Shown: positions 23,436 to 33,179 of the stretch, one piece after another | Numbering within the stretch: position 1 is the stretch's first letter | Layout: the number at the start of each line of letters is the position of its first letter | Source: Malachius bipustulatus | Taxonomy: Eukaryota > Arthropoda > Insecta > Coleoptera > Melyridae | Direction: 5' to 3' | DNA length: 64,000 nt | NCBI GenBank assembly: GCA_910589415.1 | Contig: OU342632.1 | Span: forward strand, 14,387,507-14,451,506 | Notes under the pieces: generated by a model | The model's database searches: none | The model's input: the letters and a program-made list of their open reading frames with translations, nothing else | What the model was told of the DNA's origin: nothing | Translations under genes and position numbers: made by a program

Positions 23436-25461
23436 TGAATAATAATATAGTAATTTCTTAAATTACATCTTATACAAACATAAAATTTTAATAAAAATTT
23501 TTACATAAATTATATTTTCTGACATTCCACTGAATCTCCAAATAAAAAAATCTGGATTTTATATTTCAGTCTGTACAATTCTTAGATTATTTTAATTACA
23601 AACCTTAGCAAGAAAAGAATGACAAACCACCAAAGAAATTCTTGTTACAAGAAATGGAATTATTATTGAAAAGTGAAACCTCTCCAAATGTTGGGTTCAA
23701 AACTTGGAGGATGGGAAAGAGATAAATATTTATGTGTTAAACTGAAAGAGCGAGAACCACACCTACACCCAGCTATAAATATGGCACATAAATAAGAAAA
23801 ATCTACAGTGTGTCCCATTTATGTTTAAAAATAATTTGAGTTATTTTTCTTCATTTTTCTTATGGACGCTTATTGACTGAAACACAGGGTATTGAAGTTC
23901 TGCAAAAAAAAATATAAATTCATTATCTCAGAATAATAATTGAAGAAATGTGTTTTTGCGAACTTCATCTAAACATTTCTATTTTTTCTTGGTCAACTTT
24001 CTGTTAGTAGCTCCCAAAGAAAAATCTGACCAGTGGTGTAAAATGATTGTTCTCCAAATAAATATTTGACTTAAAAGTGAGATTTTATTTTGTGAGTGAG
24101 GGAGTTTTGCAAACGAGCTTCCAGCGAGTGAGCAACCTCACTAACAAAATTAAACCACTTTTATACGTCTATCATACTGTTTTTGTACAAACTTTTAAAA
24201 GAATAGATGATTCCCTGCTCGTCAAAAACAAAAAACAAGGCCCATCCCCGTAGATATTGAAGAAATTGCAAATAAAGCAAGTTTATATTTGCTATCCTGT
24301 AAATCCCGACAACAATATGATATTGCTTTCAATAGATTTATAGAATGGTGCAAGATGCAATAGCCAACAATTAAAGCATCAACCTTTTATTGAATTTTTA
24401 ATAAAAAAAAAAAACAATAAAAGGTTGATGTTTTATTACTGGAGTTAAATATTTGGAATTTGTAGACCTCCTCAACTGTACATTTAAAAATTGTAGCTGA
24501 ATTAGTATTATTTCTAGTGTAGTATTAGCTACCATCATGTTTATTTTCAAGATCTTTGTGCAACCCAAGAAGGTTTGAAGTAACTGGAAAAAAATTATTA
24601 AACATAAAATTTATTATTACCTATATTTTATGTATCAACATCGCTCTACAAGCCTCGGTTTAGTAAGATTAGAGGCCTAGACATGTGGAGATCTAGCACC
24701 AACAGCTATAAAAAATATATAATAACAGAAACTAAAATATAGTTATTATGTTCGCTGTTACCTTTATTTGATATCAGAGAAATATGAGAGTGATGTTGCA
24801 GGAGCAGGACATTATAGTACTCTTGGATTCCGTCTATCCCTATCTCTCTAAGGAAGGACTTCAATGAAAAAAAGTCAATAATGGCTAGGTCAGAGAACTC
24901 ATAGGGTCGGGCCTTAGTTGGTAGACAGATTACTTTTCAAAAAGAGCTTCCTATGTATCAACGTATTTTCGAGCCCTCTTACAAGTAGTAATCTTCGACT
25001 GCTGTCATCATGGATTACCAACAAAACGTTCCAGGAATTGATTTTTTAGATTACGAAAGCGAATGGATAAAATAAAATGAATATATTACGAAATAATTTA
25101 GATTTATCAGATGATAAAATAAACAACTATCTTGAAAAATACACACATGACAATTGACACACATATTTAATTTATATGTTCATGTTCTATGGTATCTTCA
25201 TCGTCACTTTTTAAGAGTTTGATTCTGGCAAATCCAGATAGATTATTGTTTCTATTACAATTCAAATTCTTACTTGGTGAATTTATTTGATCCAGTTCTT
25301 TCAGAACTTTGTCACAGTTTGATATTTTTAAAAGAAATAAATTACGAGAGACGAGATACATTTATATGTGTTTTATTTTATTAAGAAACCTTAAAGAAAA
25401 TATCACAAAAATCTAATTACACTTCACTTTGCCACTATAATACACAGCAGTTATTTTTTCA
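23436..25461. other. Intergenic between CFAP45 and crn (convergent)
   Basis: Contains the CFAP45 3' UTR start, a short tyrosine-recombinase-like fragment (annotated separately) and a small inverted repeat at about 24373-24440 whose two arms share 'gcatcaaccttttattg'. A minus-strand 64-codon frame (25167-25361) has no recognisable features. AATAAA signals on the minus strand (25382-25372) serve as the likely crn poly(A) signal. Confidence 0.5.
24214..24363 (+). pseudogene. Fragment resembling the N-terminal part of a Crypton-like tyrosine recombinase
   Basis: A 49-codon frame ends at TAG 24361. It includes VDIEEIANKASLYLLSCKS followed by RQQYDIAFNRFIEWCKM. This 'lipophilic helix, then KSRxxYxxAFxxFxxW' pattern resembles the core-binding start of Crypton/ZMYM-type tyrosine recombinases in insects. 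No catalytic domain follows, so at most it is a remnant. The call rests on one short motif. Confidence 0.35.
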
Positions 25462-27489
25462 TTAATCTTTTTCGTCTTGAATCTTCTTCCAATTCTTGAC
25501 AGCAGCCAAGAACTTCAAGTTGGGTCGACTGGCTTCATCTTCAGGGAATATATAATCGAACACTTCCTCCCAGCCTTGTTCCGTGCCGTCTTCATCAATA
25601 ACTTTCTGTCTCTTCTTAATCCTTTTAGGCATTTTCTCCATCACCTTATTAATGGTATCTTCATCTCCGTATTGCTGTTCGAAATCTTTCCAGTTTTCTA
25701 ACAACAAGACTCTCGACTCCTTTTCCGGCGAGTTCTTCAAACAATCATTCGCTCTTTCGTATACCTTCCTCGCCAGCTTGACGTTCAATTCGACATCGCC
25801 ATTGTTCAACTCGTACTTAGCGTAAGACAGCCAAACTTTTACGTGTGAAGTTCGTTCCAGCAGTTGTTCGTATATTTGTCTAGCATTCTCAGTTTTCTCC
25901 GCGTTATCTTGTATAATTTCAAAATCTATGTAAGTTTTCCATAGCAATTCGGGCATGTCTAATCTGGATTGGTTTATGGCTAATTTGTAGATCGCCCTAG
26001 CACGATCAATATCGCCTAGAAGAGTTTCTAATTCGGCAAATTTAATCCAAGTTACGCAGTTTTCTGGCCCAAACTCGAGAAACTTTTCGTACAATTTACG
26101 ACACCTCTCAAATTCTCTCAACTGGATTTCTAGTTCGATGTATCCGCGAAATAATTTGTCCCTGGGACACATACCAATAGACATCCCTAAAATTTTACGG
26201 GCAGCAGGTAGATTTTTCTGTCTTATTTCAAATTTTGCATAGAGTAACCAAATTTTTGAAAACGTGAATACTTTATGCGGAATCAACTCTAAGCAAGCCT
26301 TGTATACTTGCCGGGTACGATCGAAGTCTTCAGCCTCCAACTCTTCAAAGAGGGCGTAATTTATCCACAAGTAAATATAACGACGCCAGAATTGCTTTTC
26401 TTTTGAAGGCGGAATATTAGCGATCGCTCTCTCGTATGTTTCTCTAGTTACTTCAACGTCGCCTTCACTCTCTACTAGTCTTAAATAATCAAACCATGCG
26501 TCATAATTTGTTGGGTTTTGAGCAATTTCCTGCTCATATTGATATTTACGTTTTGAAACTATAACATCTTCGATATCTGTCCGGTCTCCGTACTTCTTTT
26601 CATGAATCGTGTAAGCCTTATATAGCTCTTTTGCTTGATCTTTTGGAATATGATCCAGGGCGTATTTATAAATTACTCTAGCCCTGTCGTGTTCCTTTTG
26701 CCTTTCTTCAAACTGTGCAAACGCAATGTATAATTTTTCATCTAAATAATCATCACCGTAGAATTCGACCGCACGTTCGTAAACAGCACGAGCGGAATTA
26801 ATAAAACCGTGGTTCTCCTCAAACCGGGCATACTTTATCCAATGTTTGACATCTGGATGTGTTATCACAAATCGCTCGTATATTTCCCTCGCTCTGTCTA
26901 TTTCCTTGTAACGCAGTTCAAAATTGATGTAAGTCTGCCACGCTTGCTCATCCGGTTGCCACTCCATCCAACGCTCGAATACGGCTCGAGCCCCCGGGAC
27001 ATTTTCCAGCATCTCTTCCATGTAAGTGTACTTGTACCAGAACTGGTTGACTCGAGGTAGAATCGTGACGGCTCTGTCCCATAAGTTTCTAGCATGATTC
27101 ACTTGGCGGTTTTTCATTTCCATCTCGGTGTACTTCAGCCAGATCGTGATATTTCTGTGGTCGATGTCCACGGCTCGTTCGTATATCGAACGAGCCCTCT
27201 GTATTTCTTTCTGAGCCTCTTCCCATTGCGCATATTTAATCCAGTTGGAGACGACCATCCGGTTTTTTCTTATGTTGTCTTCAAACTGTTTTCTCCTGCG
27301 GTGTTGATAGTCTGCGAGTTCGGCGGGATCCGATATTTTTTGCTTTGGAGGAGGCGGTAGAATTTCCAAGTCTCTTTCTTTGGCTTCTCGCAGCAGTTGC
27401 TCCGCAGTTATTTGAATTTCTGCAGGTGCTTTGTTCTTAACTTTGGCCACTTTTGGCATTTTCTGCGGTTTAACTGGGGTATTCTCCAT
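25462..27489 (-). CDS. crn: Crooked neck, pre-mRNA splicing factor (Clf1/Syf3/CRNKL1 type), 675 aa, single exon
   Basis: Crn is a scaffold of the Prp19/NineTeen complex and acts in activated spliceosomes in the nucleus. One uninterrupted frame of 675 codons starts at 27489. After a basic Pro-rich N-terminus comes the family hallmark [18 protein letters not shown] at about residues 60-77. An array of about fifteen HAT (half-a-TPR) repeats then fills residues 80 to 610, with the usual W..YA..E, ARxxYERA and WxxYxxFE patterns. The C-terminal region has KRIKKRQKV and [13 protein letters not shown]. The length fits the family (about 690-700). The start is supported by the first HAT context and upstream stop-rich sequence. 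The ORFs on the plus strand inside it are shadows. No introns or damage are visible. Confidence 0.96.
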   Translation of the reverse strand: MENTPVKPQKMPKVAKVKNKAPAEIQITAEQLLREAKERDLEILPPPPKQKISDPAELADYQHRRRKQFEDNIRKNRMVVSNWIKYAQWEEAQKEIQRARSIYERAVDIDHRNITIWLKYTEMEMKNRQVNHARNLWDRAVTILPRVNQFWYKYTYMEEMLENVPGARAVFERWMEWQPDEQAWQTYINFELRYKEIDRAREIYERFVITHPDVKHWIKYARFEENHGFINSARAVYERAVEFYGDDYLDEKLYIAFAQFEERQKEHDRARVIYKYALDHIPKDQAKELYKAYTIHEKKYGDRTDIEDVIVSKRKYQYEQEIAQNPTNYDAWFDYLRLVESEGDVEVTRETYERAIANIPPSKEKQFWRRYIYLWINYALFEELEAEDFDRTRQVYKACLELIPHKVFTFSKIWLLYAKFEIRQKNLPAARKILGMSIGMCPRDKLFRGYIELEIQLREFERCRKLYEKFLEFGPENCVTWIKFAELETLLGDIDRARAIYKLAINQSRLDMPELLWKTYIDFEIIQDNAEKTENARQIYEQLLERTSHVKVWLSYAKYELNNGDVELNVKLARKVYERANDCLKNSPEKESRVLLLENWKDFEQQYGDEDTINKVMEKMPKRIKKRQKVIDEDGTEQGWEEVFDYIFPEDEASRPNLKFLAAVKNWKKIQDEKD

Positions 27490-28090
27490 TATTTCTGATG
27501 AAAATCAAAATATTTCCAAAAAAAATGAAAATACACAACTCACACACAAACACAAGTTAAGTCTTAAAATGTTAAAATCAGACTAACCTCAACCTCAAGA
27601 GTCCTCAAACAAATAAGCAAAACAAAACTAAAAACCAAAACCAAATACTTCTTCTTTTTTAATTGTTAAGACACTTAGCACTTGGCCAGCTACCAACACA
27701 ATCAACTTCTTCTTCTTCTTCTTTAGGGTTTATGGCCTTTAGCTTTTACCAGCTATTTGGCCAAAACACAACCAACGGTTTTTGACATTCATCATTCTTC
27801 TTCTTCTTCTTCTTCTTTAATGGCTTGGGCACCCTTGTGCATATAGCCAGCTTCTAGTAAGTATCACTCTGTCAAGTGCTAACTTGACTTGACATTTTTG
27901 TGTTGCGATTAGTGATGTCTTGTGCCATTTGCAATTATCTGAGAGGAGTTAGTACATGGACAACACAACACAGGATAGACTCTTCTCTCTCTGGGGCAAC
28001 AGCAGAGCATTACACACCCGAAAGTTGCCTCCGGATAACACCCAGGATTTGGGACGGGTTAAATCTGAAAGTAGGGATAATTTGCTATTA
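27490..28090. other. crn upstream region with TTC microsatellites
   Basis: Includes the likely crn 5' UTR and promoter. Two short TTC-repeat tracts lie at about 27708-27723 and 27793-27817. The stretch 27900-28080 lies just past the 3' end of the retrotransposon; its ORF (27900-28106) overlaps the element and is not supported. Confidence 0.5.
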
Positions 28091-31000
28091 TTATAAGAAG
28101 ATATGATTAATTTGGAGAAACCTTGTTAAAATACTTGACGTCTGAAAAGTGAGACATCCTAAGACAGTATTAATATTTAGTGGAGAGGGTATGCCACAAG
28201 AAACAAGTTCTCTGTATATATCAAAATCCTGCAGAAAGTTAATAGGACAAGCAAAGAAAATGTGATCCAGATCCTCGATCTGTCCACATTCACAATATGG
28301 ATTCTCGGCCACCCCAATTCTGTGTTTATGTTTTCCAGTTAGACAATGGCTAGTTCTCATTCGTATAATTGTGCTGATATGCCTGCGGTTTACAAAAGGA
28401 AATTTTTTAAACCACATTTTTTCAGGAAAATATTCCTGAATGGAATAATACCATTTGCCCTTCAAATTAAATGACTCTCTCCATTCATTTTCCCACTGAG
28501 ACTGTAGCAATTGCCTGACTATTGGGTTAATGTTGACCGGATCTATTTTAATTTTTTCGTAGGAGGTGAGAGACAAGCTCTCTTTAGCGAGTTGATCAGC
28601 CATTTCATTGCCCTGTATATTTGTATGACTTGGAACCCAGACCAGTTCTATGCCCAGTCCAGCTTGCCGCGACTCAATGATCAGTCGCTTGGTGAGTAAC
28701 GACAATTGACAGGTTGAACTTTTATAACTCTGTTGACATATCATCTGTAGGGCACTCCTAGAGTCTGAGCATATGATAGCATTGTTTATGTTATTTTTAA
28801 GTGCATATTCAACTGCAATGTTTATGGCAATTATTTCCGCGGTATATATCTGGGTAAAGGAGGACAATCTTAATTTTAATTTATATCCTATCTCGGGAAT
28901 CCATACGCCGACGCCTACTTTTTTTGCTTCTGGGTTTAATGAAGCATCAGTGTAAATTGCTGTGTGATTTTGCCAATTAGTGTTGATGTATTCCAGGAAA
29001 GCCTTCGCATTGTCTTCGTCTTTCCTAAAATCCGGTTCGTAGAAGTGTAATCTCTCCAACTGTATGTCTAGCTCTATCAGGAAACAGGCAGGTGTGGAAG
29101 TCTGAACTAAATGTGGCTCGTATCTTTTCAGAGCTCTGGAAGCATGTACAATATAAGGATGATCTCTTCTCCTCCAATATCCTAGTCCTTCAGCGCAATA
29201 TTTTTCCAAGTCAGAAATCAATTGATGAAGTGGGTGGTTGATTATTTTCCTCAGTCCAATGGTGTATTTCATTGCTAGCCACCTCCGTCTGTGTTCAAGT
29301 GAGGGTTCCGAAGCCTCAGAAAGCAGTGCATTAGTCGGAGTCGATCTCATGCATCCCAGAACAATTCGCAATGCTTGATACTGGATTCTGTCCAGTTTAT
29401 TACTCAGTTGCTTAGTGATTGGTTTCAATATCTGGCAGCAATAATCTATATGCGACCTCACCAGGCCACAATATATAGTTTTCAGGATAACGGGATCAGC
29501 TCCCCACCAAACTCCAGCCGAAGCTCTCAGAAGGTTTAGCCCTCTGACTGCTTTACCGCTTATATGTTCGACATGTCTTGACCAGGACAGGTCACCCTGA
29601 AAGATGACTCCGAGATATCTGACATGTTCCTTCCAAGGTATAATACTTCCTGCCATTGTGATTGTATATCCAGCGGTATTACGTGCTCTCTTGTTCGTAA
29701 ATAGCACAGCTACCGATTTAGATGGTGAAACCGTTAAATTCAATGATTGTAGCCAATCTTCTAACAATATCAAAGCTCCATTAATCCTTTCTACTGTTTC
29801 AGCGATCTTCTGACCACGAAATAGCAGCAATATATCATCCGCATACTGCACTATGCTAACGTCCTGAGGTAGGAAGTCTCTTATTATATTTAAATATATA
29901 TTAAATAGAATTGGACTCAACGATGATCCTTGCGGGAGTCCTTGGGTAGCAATTTCGGGTCCATGGATATTGCCCTGATTATCCTTTACATATACCTGTC
30001 TGTCAGTCAGCAAATTCAATATTAAGTTGGTGAGTGAGATTGGGAAGCCTGCGTCAACGAGAATTTCGTACAATGTGAAAATGTTTACATTGTCAAAAGC
30101 TGATTTTAAATCCAAGAAGACTGCAAGCGTGTGCATATTCCTGCTGAAGCTCAGATGAACATATGTGGTTAGATATAGTACATTATCTGTGACCGACCTA
30201 CCTTTACGGAAAGCGGACTGCAGTTGCGGTAAGATACCAGTGTTTTCCATCTGCCATTCCACTCTGTTTTTTATCATTGACTGCAGTGTCTTACCTATGC
30301 AGGAAGACATTGCTATTGGTCTGTAGCTATCAGCCGCGCTTGGATCTTTGTCAGCTTTCAGTATGGGGTGTATCAAGTAAGTTTTCCATTCTTGAGGAAT
30401 AGCGTTACCTTCTAAGTAACGATTGTAGAGCGAAAGGAGAGAATTCATCGCTGCTTCAGGGAGGTTTCTTAGCATGGAGTAGGAAACCTGATCCATCCCA
30501 GTTGCAGTATCTTTTTTCCCATTTAATGCCATTTGTAGCTCATTCATGTTAAATGGCTCATAGTTCTCCGTTCGCGGCTTAAGTCGGAAGTCTGGTAGTA
30601 TATTGCACACTGAGATTGCATTTAGAATATCAACAGCTACCTGAGCCGATGGTAGAACAGCGCTACAATTATTTCTAGCTCTTGACATTGCTTTGAAAAA
30701 TTTCCATGCTTTTGTTAGTCCAGTTTCCCTATTTAGGGTGGCACAAAAAGTTCTATACTTATCTTTTTTTTTGTTCTTGAGGAATTTATGGGTTCTTGCT
30801 ATGGTGTTTTTCATTGTCAAAAAATTCTCCATAGAACAGTTGTTTTTAAAGTTGTTAATGGCGTTCTTACGTTCCGTCATAGCACTAGTGCATTCGTCAT
30901 CCCACCAAGGAACGGGTATCCTTCTAGGCTTTTTGGGAGGTTTCGATTTTGGAATTGCAATTTCTGCACCATCATTAATGACTGACATCAGGTAATCATA

Positions 31001-31852
31001 TGTTACTGATGATTCTCCCGTTAGCCTCTCTAACACAGTGTCCATATATAGTTCCCAGTTGGCTTTTTTAAATATTCTCCTAGGTGTATATGGATTTGGG
31101 GGTGTCGGCTGGTTAAATGTATTTATTGTACATAGGGTGGGATAGTGGTTGCTAGTGCTTGGGTCATCACACACCGTCCATGATGCCGTGGTTGCCAGAT
31201 TGGAGGTAACAATCGATAAATCTATTGCACTTATGTGTTGGGATGCAGGTGATCTAACCAATGTAGGTCTTCCATCATTCAATACAACCAACTCCAGTTC
31301 CTCAAGTGAGGACTGAATAATCCTGCCACTTCTGTTTATAGGGGTGGTGTCCCACAAAGGGTGATGCGCATTCAGGTCTCCCATCACAACAACTGAGGTT
31401 CCACAAGATCTTACATAACTTTCCCAAAATTGGGATGTTAGTCTGGTATCAGGGGGGTTGTAGATGTTAACAAAGGTAATACCATGTGTCTGTATGGCGA
31501 TAGACTGCCAACGACCAGGTTGATGTGCGTTGTTAGTAGTAATGACCTTAAATGGTTGCCTCTTTTTAATCATTGTGATTATACCACCATACCCATCGAC
31601 GCGATCTTGTCTCAGACAATTAAAGCCACTCACCGTAAAATTATCCGTGGGTTTTAACCAAGTTTCATTTAAAAATATTAAATCAGGTTGATGTTCATTA
31701 ATTAACCAAATTAAGTGATCTTTCTTACTTCTGCAGCTGGAAATATTCCACTGCAGTACTTTTATATGAGGGGTGTAAGAAAGGGTGTTAGTACGAAATA
31801 TCGGATTCACAGGACATTTCTGCATCCGTGTTTTTTGCGTCATTCGATTCAA
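28091..31852 (-). CDS. Retrotransposon ORF2: APE endonuclease, reverse transcriptase, RNase H (1253 aa)
   Basis: Domain order is visible. Residues about 30-250 are an apurinic-type endonuclease (LQWNISS, FLNETWL, GDLNAHHPLWD, SAIDLS). About 450-720 are reverse transcriptase: FLDLKSAFDNV (motif A), GLPQGSSLSPILFN (B), QYADDILLL (C). About 950-1090 are RNase H, with acidic residues in YTDAS, TAEI, CSDSRSA and NEMADQLA. The C-terminus has a Cys/His cluster (YCECGQIEDLDHIFFAC). The endonuclease motif normally ending SDH reads SNHYP, so one conserved metal-site Asp is Asn here. ORF2 starts 65 nt before ORF1 ends, in the +1 frame relative to ORF1. It is otherwise intact and could be translated by reinitiation. 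The plus-strand ORFs in this span are shadows. Confidence 0.95.
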   Translation of the reverse strand: MNRMTQKTRMQKCPVNPIFRTNTLSYTPHIKVLQWNISSCRSKKDHLIWLINEHQPDLIFLNETWLKPTDNFTVSGFNCLRQDRVDGYGGIITMIKKRQPFKVITTNNAHQPGRWQSIAIQTHGITFVNIYNPPDTRLTSQFWESYVRSCGTSVVVMGDLNAHHPLWDTTPINRSGRIIQSSLEELELVVLNDGRPTLVRSPASQHISAIDLSIVTSNLATTASWTVCDDPSTSNHYPTLCTINTFNQPTPPNPYTPRRIFKKANWELYMDTVLERLTGESSVTYDYLMSVINDGAEIAIPKSKPPKKPRRIPVPWWDDECTSAMTERKNAINNFKNNCSMENFLTMKNTIARTHKFLKNKKKDKYRTFCATLNRETGLTKAWKFFKAMSRARNNCSAVLPSAQVAVDILNAISVCNILPDFRLKPRTENYEPFNMNELQMALNGKKDTATGMDQVSYSMLRNLPEAAMNSLLSLYNRYLEGNAIPQEWKTYLIHPILKADKDPSAADSYRPIAMSSCIGKTLQSMIKNRVEWQMENTGILPQLQSAFRKGRSVTDNVLYLTTYVHLSFSRNMHTLAVFLDLKSAFDNVNIFTLYEILVDAGFPISLTNLILNLLTDRQVYVKDNQGNIHGPEIATQGLPQGSSLSPILFNIYLNIIRDFLPQDVSIVQYADDILLLFRGQKIAETVERINGALILLEDWLQSLNLTVSPSKSVAVLFTNKRARNTAGYTITMAGSIIPWKEHVRYLGVIFQGDLSWSRHVEHISGKAVRGLNLLRASAGVWWGADPVILKTIYCGLVRSHIDYCCQILKPITKQLSNKLDRIQYQALRIVLGCMRSTPTNALLSEASEPSLEHRRRWLAMKYTIGLRKIINHPLHQLISDLEKYCAEGLGYWRRRDHPYIVHASRALKRYEPHLVQTSTPACFLIELDIQLERLHFYEPDFRKDEDNAKAFLEYINTNWQNHTAIYTDASLNPEAKKVGVGVWIPEIGYKLKLRLSSFTQIYTAEIIAINIAVEYALKNNINNAIICSDSRSALQMICQQSYKSSTCQLSLLTKRLIIESRQAGLGIELVWVPSHTNIQGNEMADQLAKESLSLTSYEKIKIDPVNINPIVRQLLQSQWENEWRESFNLKGKWYYSIQEYFPEKMWFKKFPFVNRRHISTIIRMRTSHCLTGKHKHRIGVAENPYCECGQIEDLDHIFFACPINFLQDFDIYRELVSCGIPSPLNINTVLGCLTFQTSSILTRFLQINHIFL

Positions 31853-33179
31853 TGGGCCTACTAGTGGTATTAATGTAACTTATGTTGGACAAAACAAATT
31901 GTTTCTGAGGTACGGTCAAATTATTAAACATACTGAGGAGTTTTTGAACCTCCTCTGTGGTTTCTTCATTCTTATTTGCATGTAATGACTCTCTTGGTTT
32001 AGGTATGGTCATCTTTAATGGAGTAGGTCCTGGGGCCGGTCTAGAGTTAGGGTAATAGAGGCACTCATTATGTGACCTCCTGTCATAACCAGGTGATATT
32101 CTGGCACTTGAGCTGGGTTCGAGATCAATTGGAGAGATCGCCTTGCGCTTACTCACCAACTTACTGTATGTATTCTCGGGGTTAGTTAAGTAATTCCGTC
32201 TCTGTGAGACAGATATAAGTCCATCTGGTCGTTGACCAGATATCAAGGGAAAGTCTTCAGGTTTGCTAATTAGCGGGGGATTTTTTGTGTTTTTTGGGAC
32301 TCTTTGAGTGGCGTCGAAGAGTGATAAATTTTGCAGGGACATTATTTCCCTAATAAGTTTTTGTCGGTTCAACTCGGGACATGCCTTACTTATCGACTGG
32401 TGTGTCTTTGAAGAGCAATGTATGCACCTCGTCTCACAGACTTTGTTGTCGTGTGGCTCGGTGAGTCCGCATACCTTACATTTTTCTTTGCCATTGCAAT
32501 TCTTTTTCACGTGACCGTATAGGAAACAATTATAACACTGTACCACTGGAATCATATATGTCTCCACTGGCATTGGAAGTCTATATATTTCCACAAATCG
32601 AGGTATACTTTGCCCTGAAAAGGTAAATAGAACTGTAGTTGTAGGCTTATATTCAAATTCTCCTTCTTTACCCTCAACAGCCGTACGGCGATTGAATCGC
32701 CTAACACTAATAATTTTAACATTACCTGCGCTAGAGTACTGCAACAGCTCTTCATCTCCTATCGTCTTGTCTACGTATCTAACAATGCCCTTACATGATA
32801 CCAGATTCGCAGGAATAAACATAGAAAAGCCCTGGTTTCGCAAAGATTCATTATTTATAAAATTATTAGCAGCAGCAGCTGTTTTGAAAGTAATGCAAAG
32901 CCTGTTTCTCCCCTTTTTTTCTAATTTACCAACAGAATCTAATTTCATTTCTAAAATTTTTTTCGCTATACTTAAATGACTTAAATTTCTCAAATTTAAA
33001 TTACCACTTTGTTGATTATTTTTATCTTTAAGAACCTTGTCAGATTCAATCATAACTTGATAAGGACCTTTATCAGTTGCTTCATATTTTAGAGTCTTTC
33101 TTTCAGATTTTGCTTCACCCTCGTTATTGCTTCTACCCTCTCCTGGTGGGGGACCCCCCCCCCCCGGGGGGTCAGGCAT
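31788..33179 (-). CDS. Retrotransposon ORF1: gag-like protein with three CCHC zinc knuckles (463 aa)
   Basis: This nucleic-acid-binding ORF1 protein would form the element's ribonucleoprotein particle. The N-terminus is Gly/Pro-rich (encoded partly by long runs of C). A central region of about 110 residues looks like the RRM-like gag domain of I/jockey elements (residues about 70-200). Three tandem zinc knuckles follow at about 215-270: CYNCFLYGHVKKNC, CKVCGLTEPHDNKVC and CIHCSSKTHQSISKAC. The C-terminal third is Ser/Pro-rich. The start at 33179 is the only upstream ATG that fits; the C run just after it could hide a sequencing error. It overlaps ORF2 by 65 nt. Confidence 0.9.
   Translation of the reverse strand: MPDPPGGGGPPPGEGRSNNEGEAKSERKTLKYEATDKGPYQVMIESDKVLKDKNNQQSGNLNLRNLSHLSIAKKILEMKLDSVGKLEKKGRNRLCITFKTAAAANNFINNESLRNQGFSMFIPANLVSCKGIVRYVDKTIGDEELLQYSSAGNVKIISVRRFNRRTAVEGKEGEFEYKPTTTVLFTFSGQSIPRFVEIYRLPMPVETYMIPVVQCYNCFLYGHVKKNCNGKEKCKVCGLTEPHDNKVCETRCIHCSSKTHQSISKACPELNRQKLIREIMSLQNLSLFDATQRVPKNTKNPPLISKPEDFPLISGQRPDGLISVSQRRNYLTNPENTYSKLVSKRKAISPIDLEPSSSARISPGYDRRSHNECLYYPNSRPAPGPTPLKMTIPKPRESLHANKNEETTEEVQKLLSMFNNLTVPQKQFVLSNISYINTTSRPIESNDAKNTDAEMSCESDISY

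Larger units (their letters stand above)
28091..33179 (-). mobile_element. Non-LTR retrotransposon, I-clade-like, both ORFs open
   Basis: Two overlapping ORFs on the minus strand encode a gag-like zinc-knuckle protein and an endonuclease / reverse transcriptase / RNase H polyprotein. That is the architecture of I-group LINEs. Coordinates given are the coding body. The 5' UTR probably extends to roughly 33420-33550 on this strand, and the 3' end is close after the ORF2 stop, where short TAA repeats (ttataataatag) resemble I-element tails. I could not define target-site duplications. Neither ORF has a stop, which suggests a young insertion. The element sits between crn and the chromokinesin. 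Confidence 0.92.

Noticed and set aside
27690..27820. TTC-rich tracts as coding or regulatory elements
   Set aside because: Simple microsatellites upstream of crn; nothing else supports a function.
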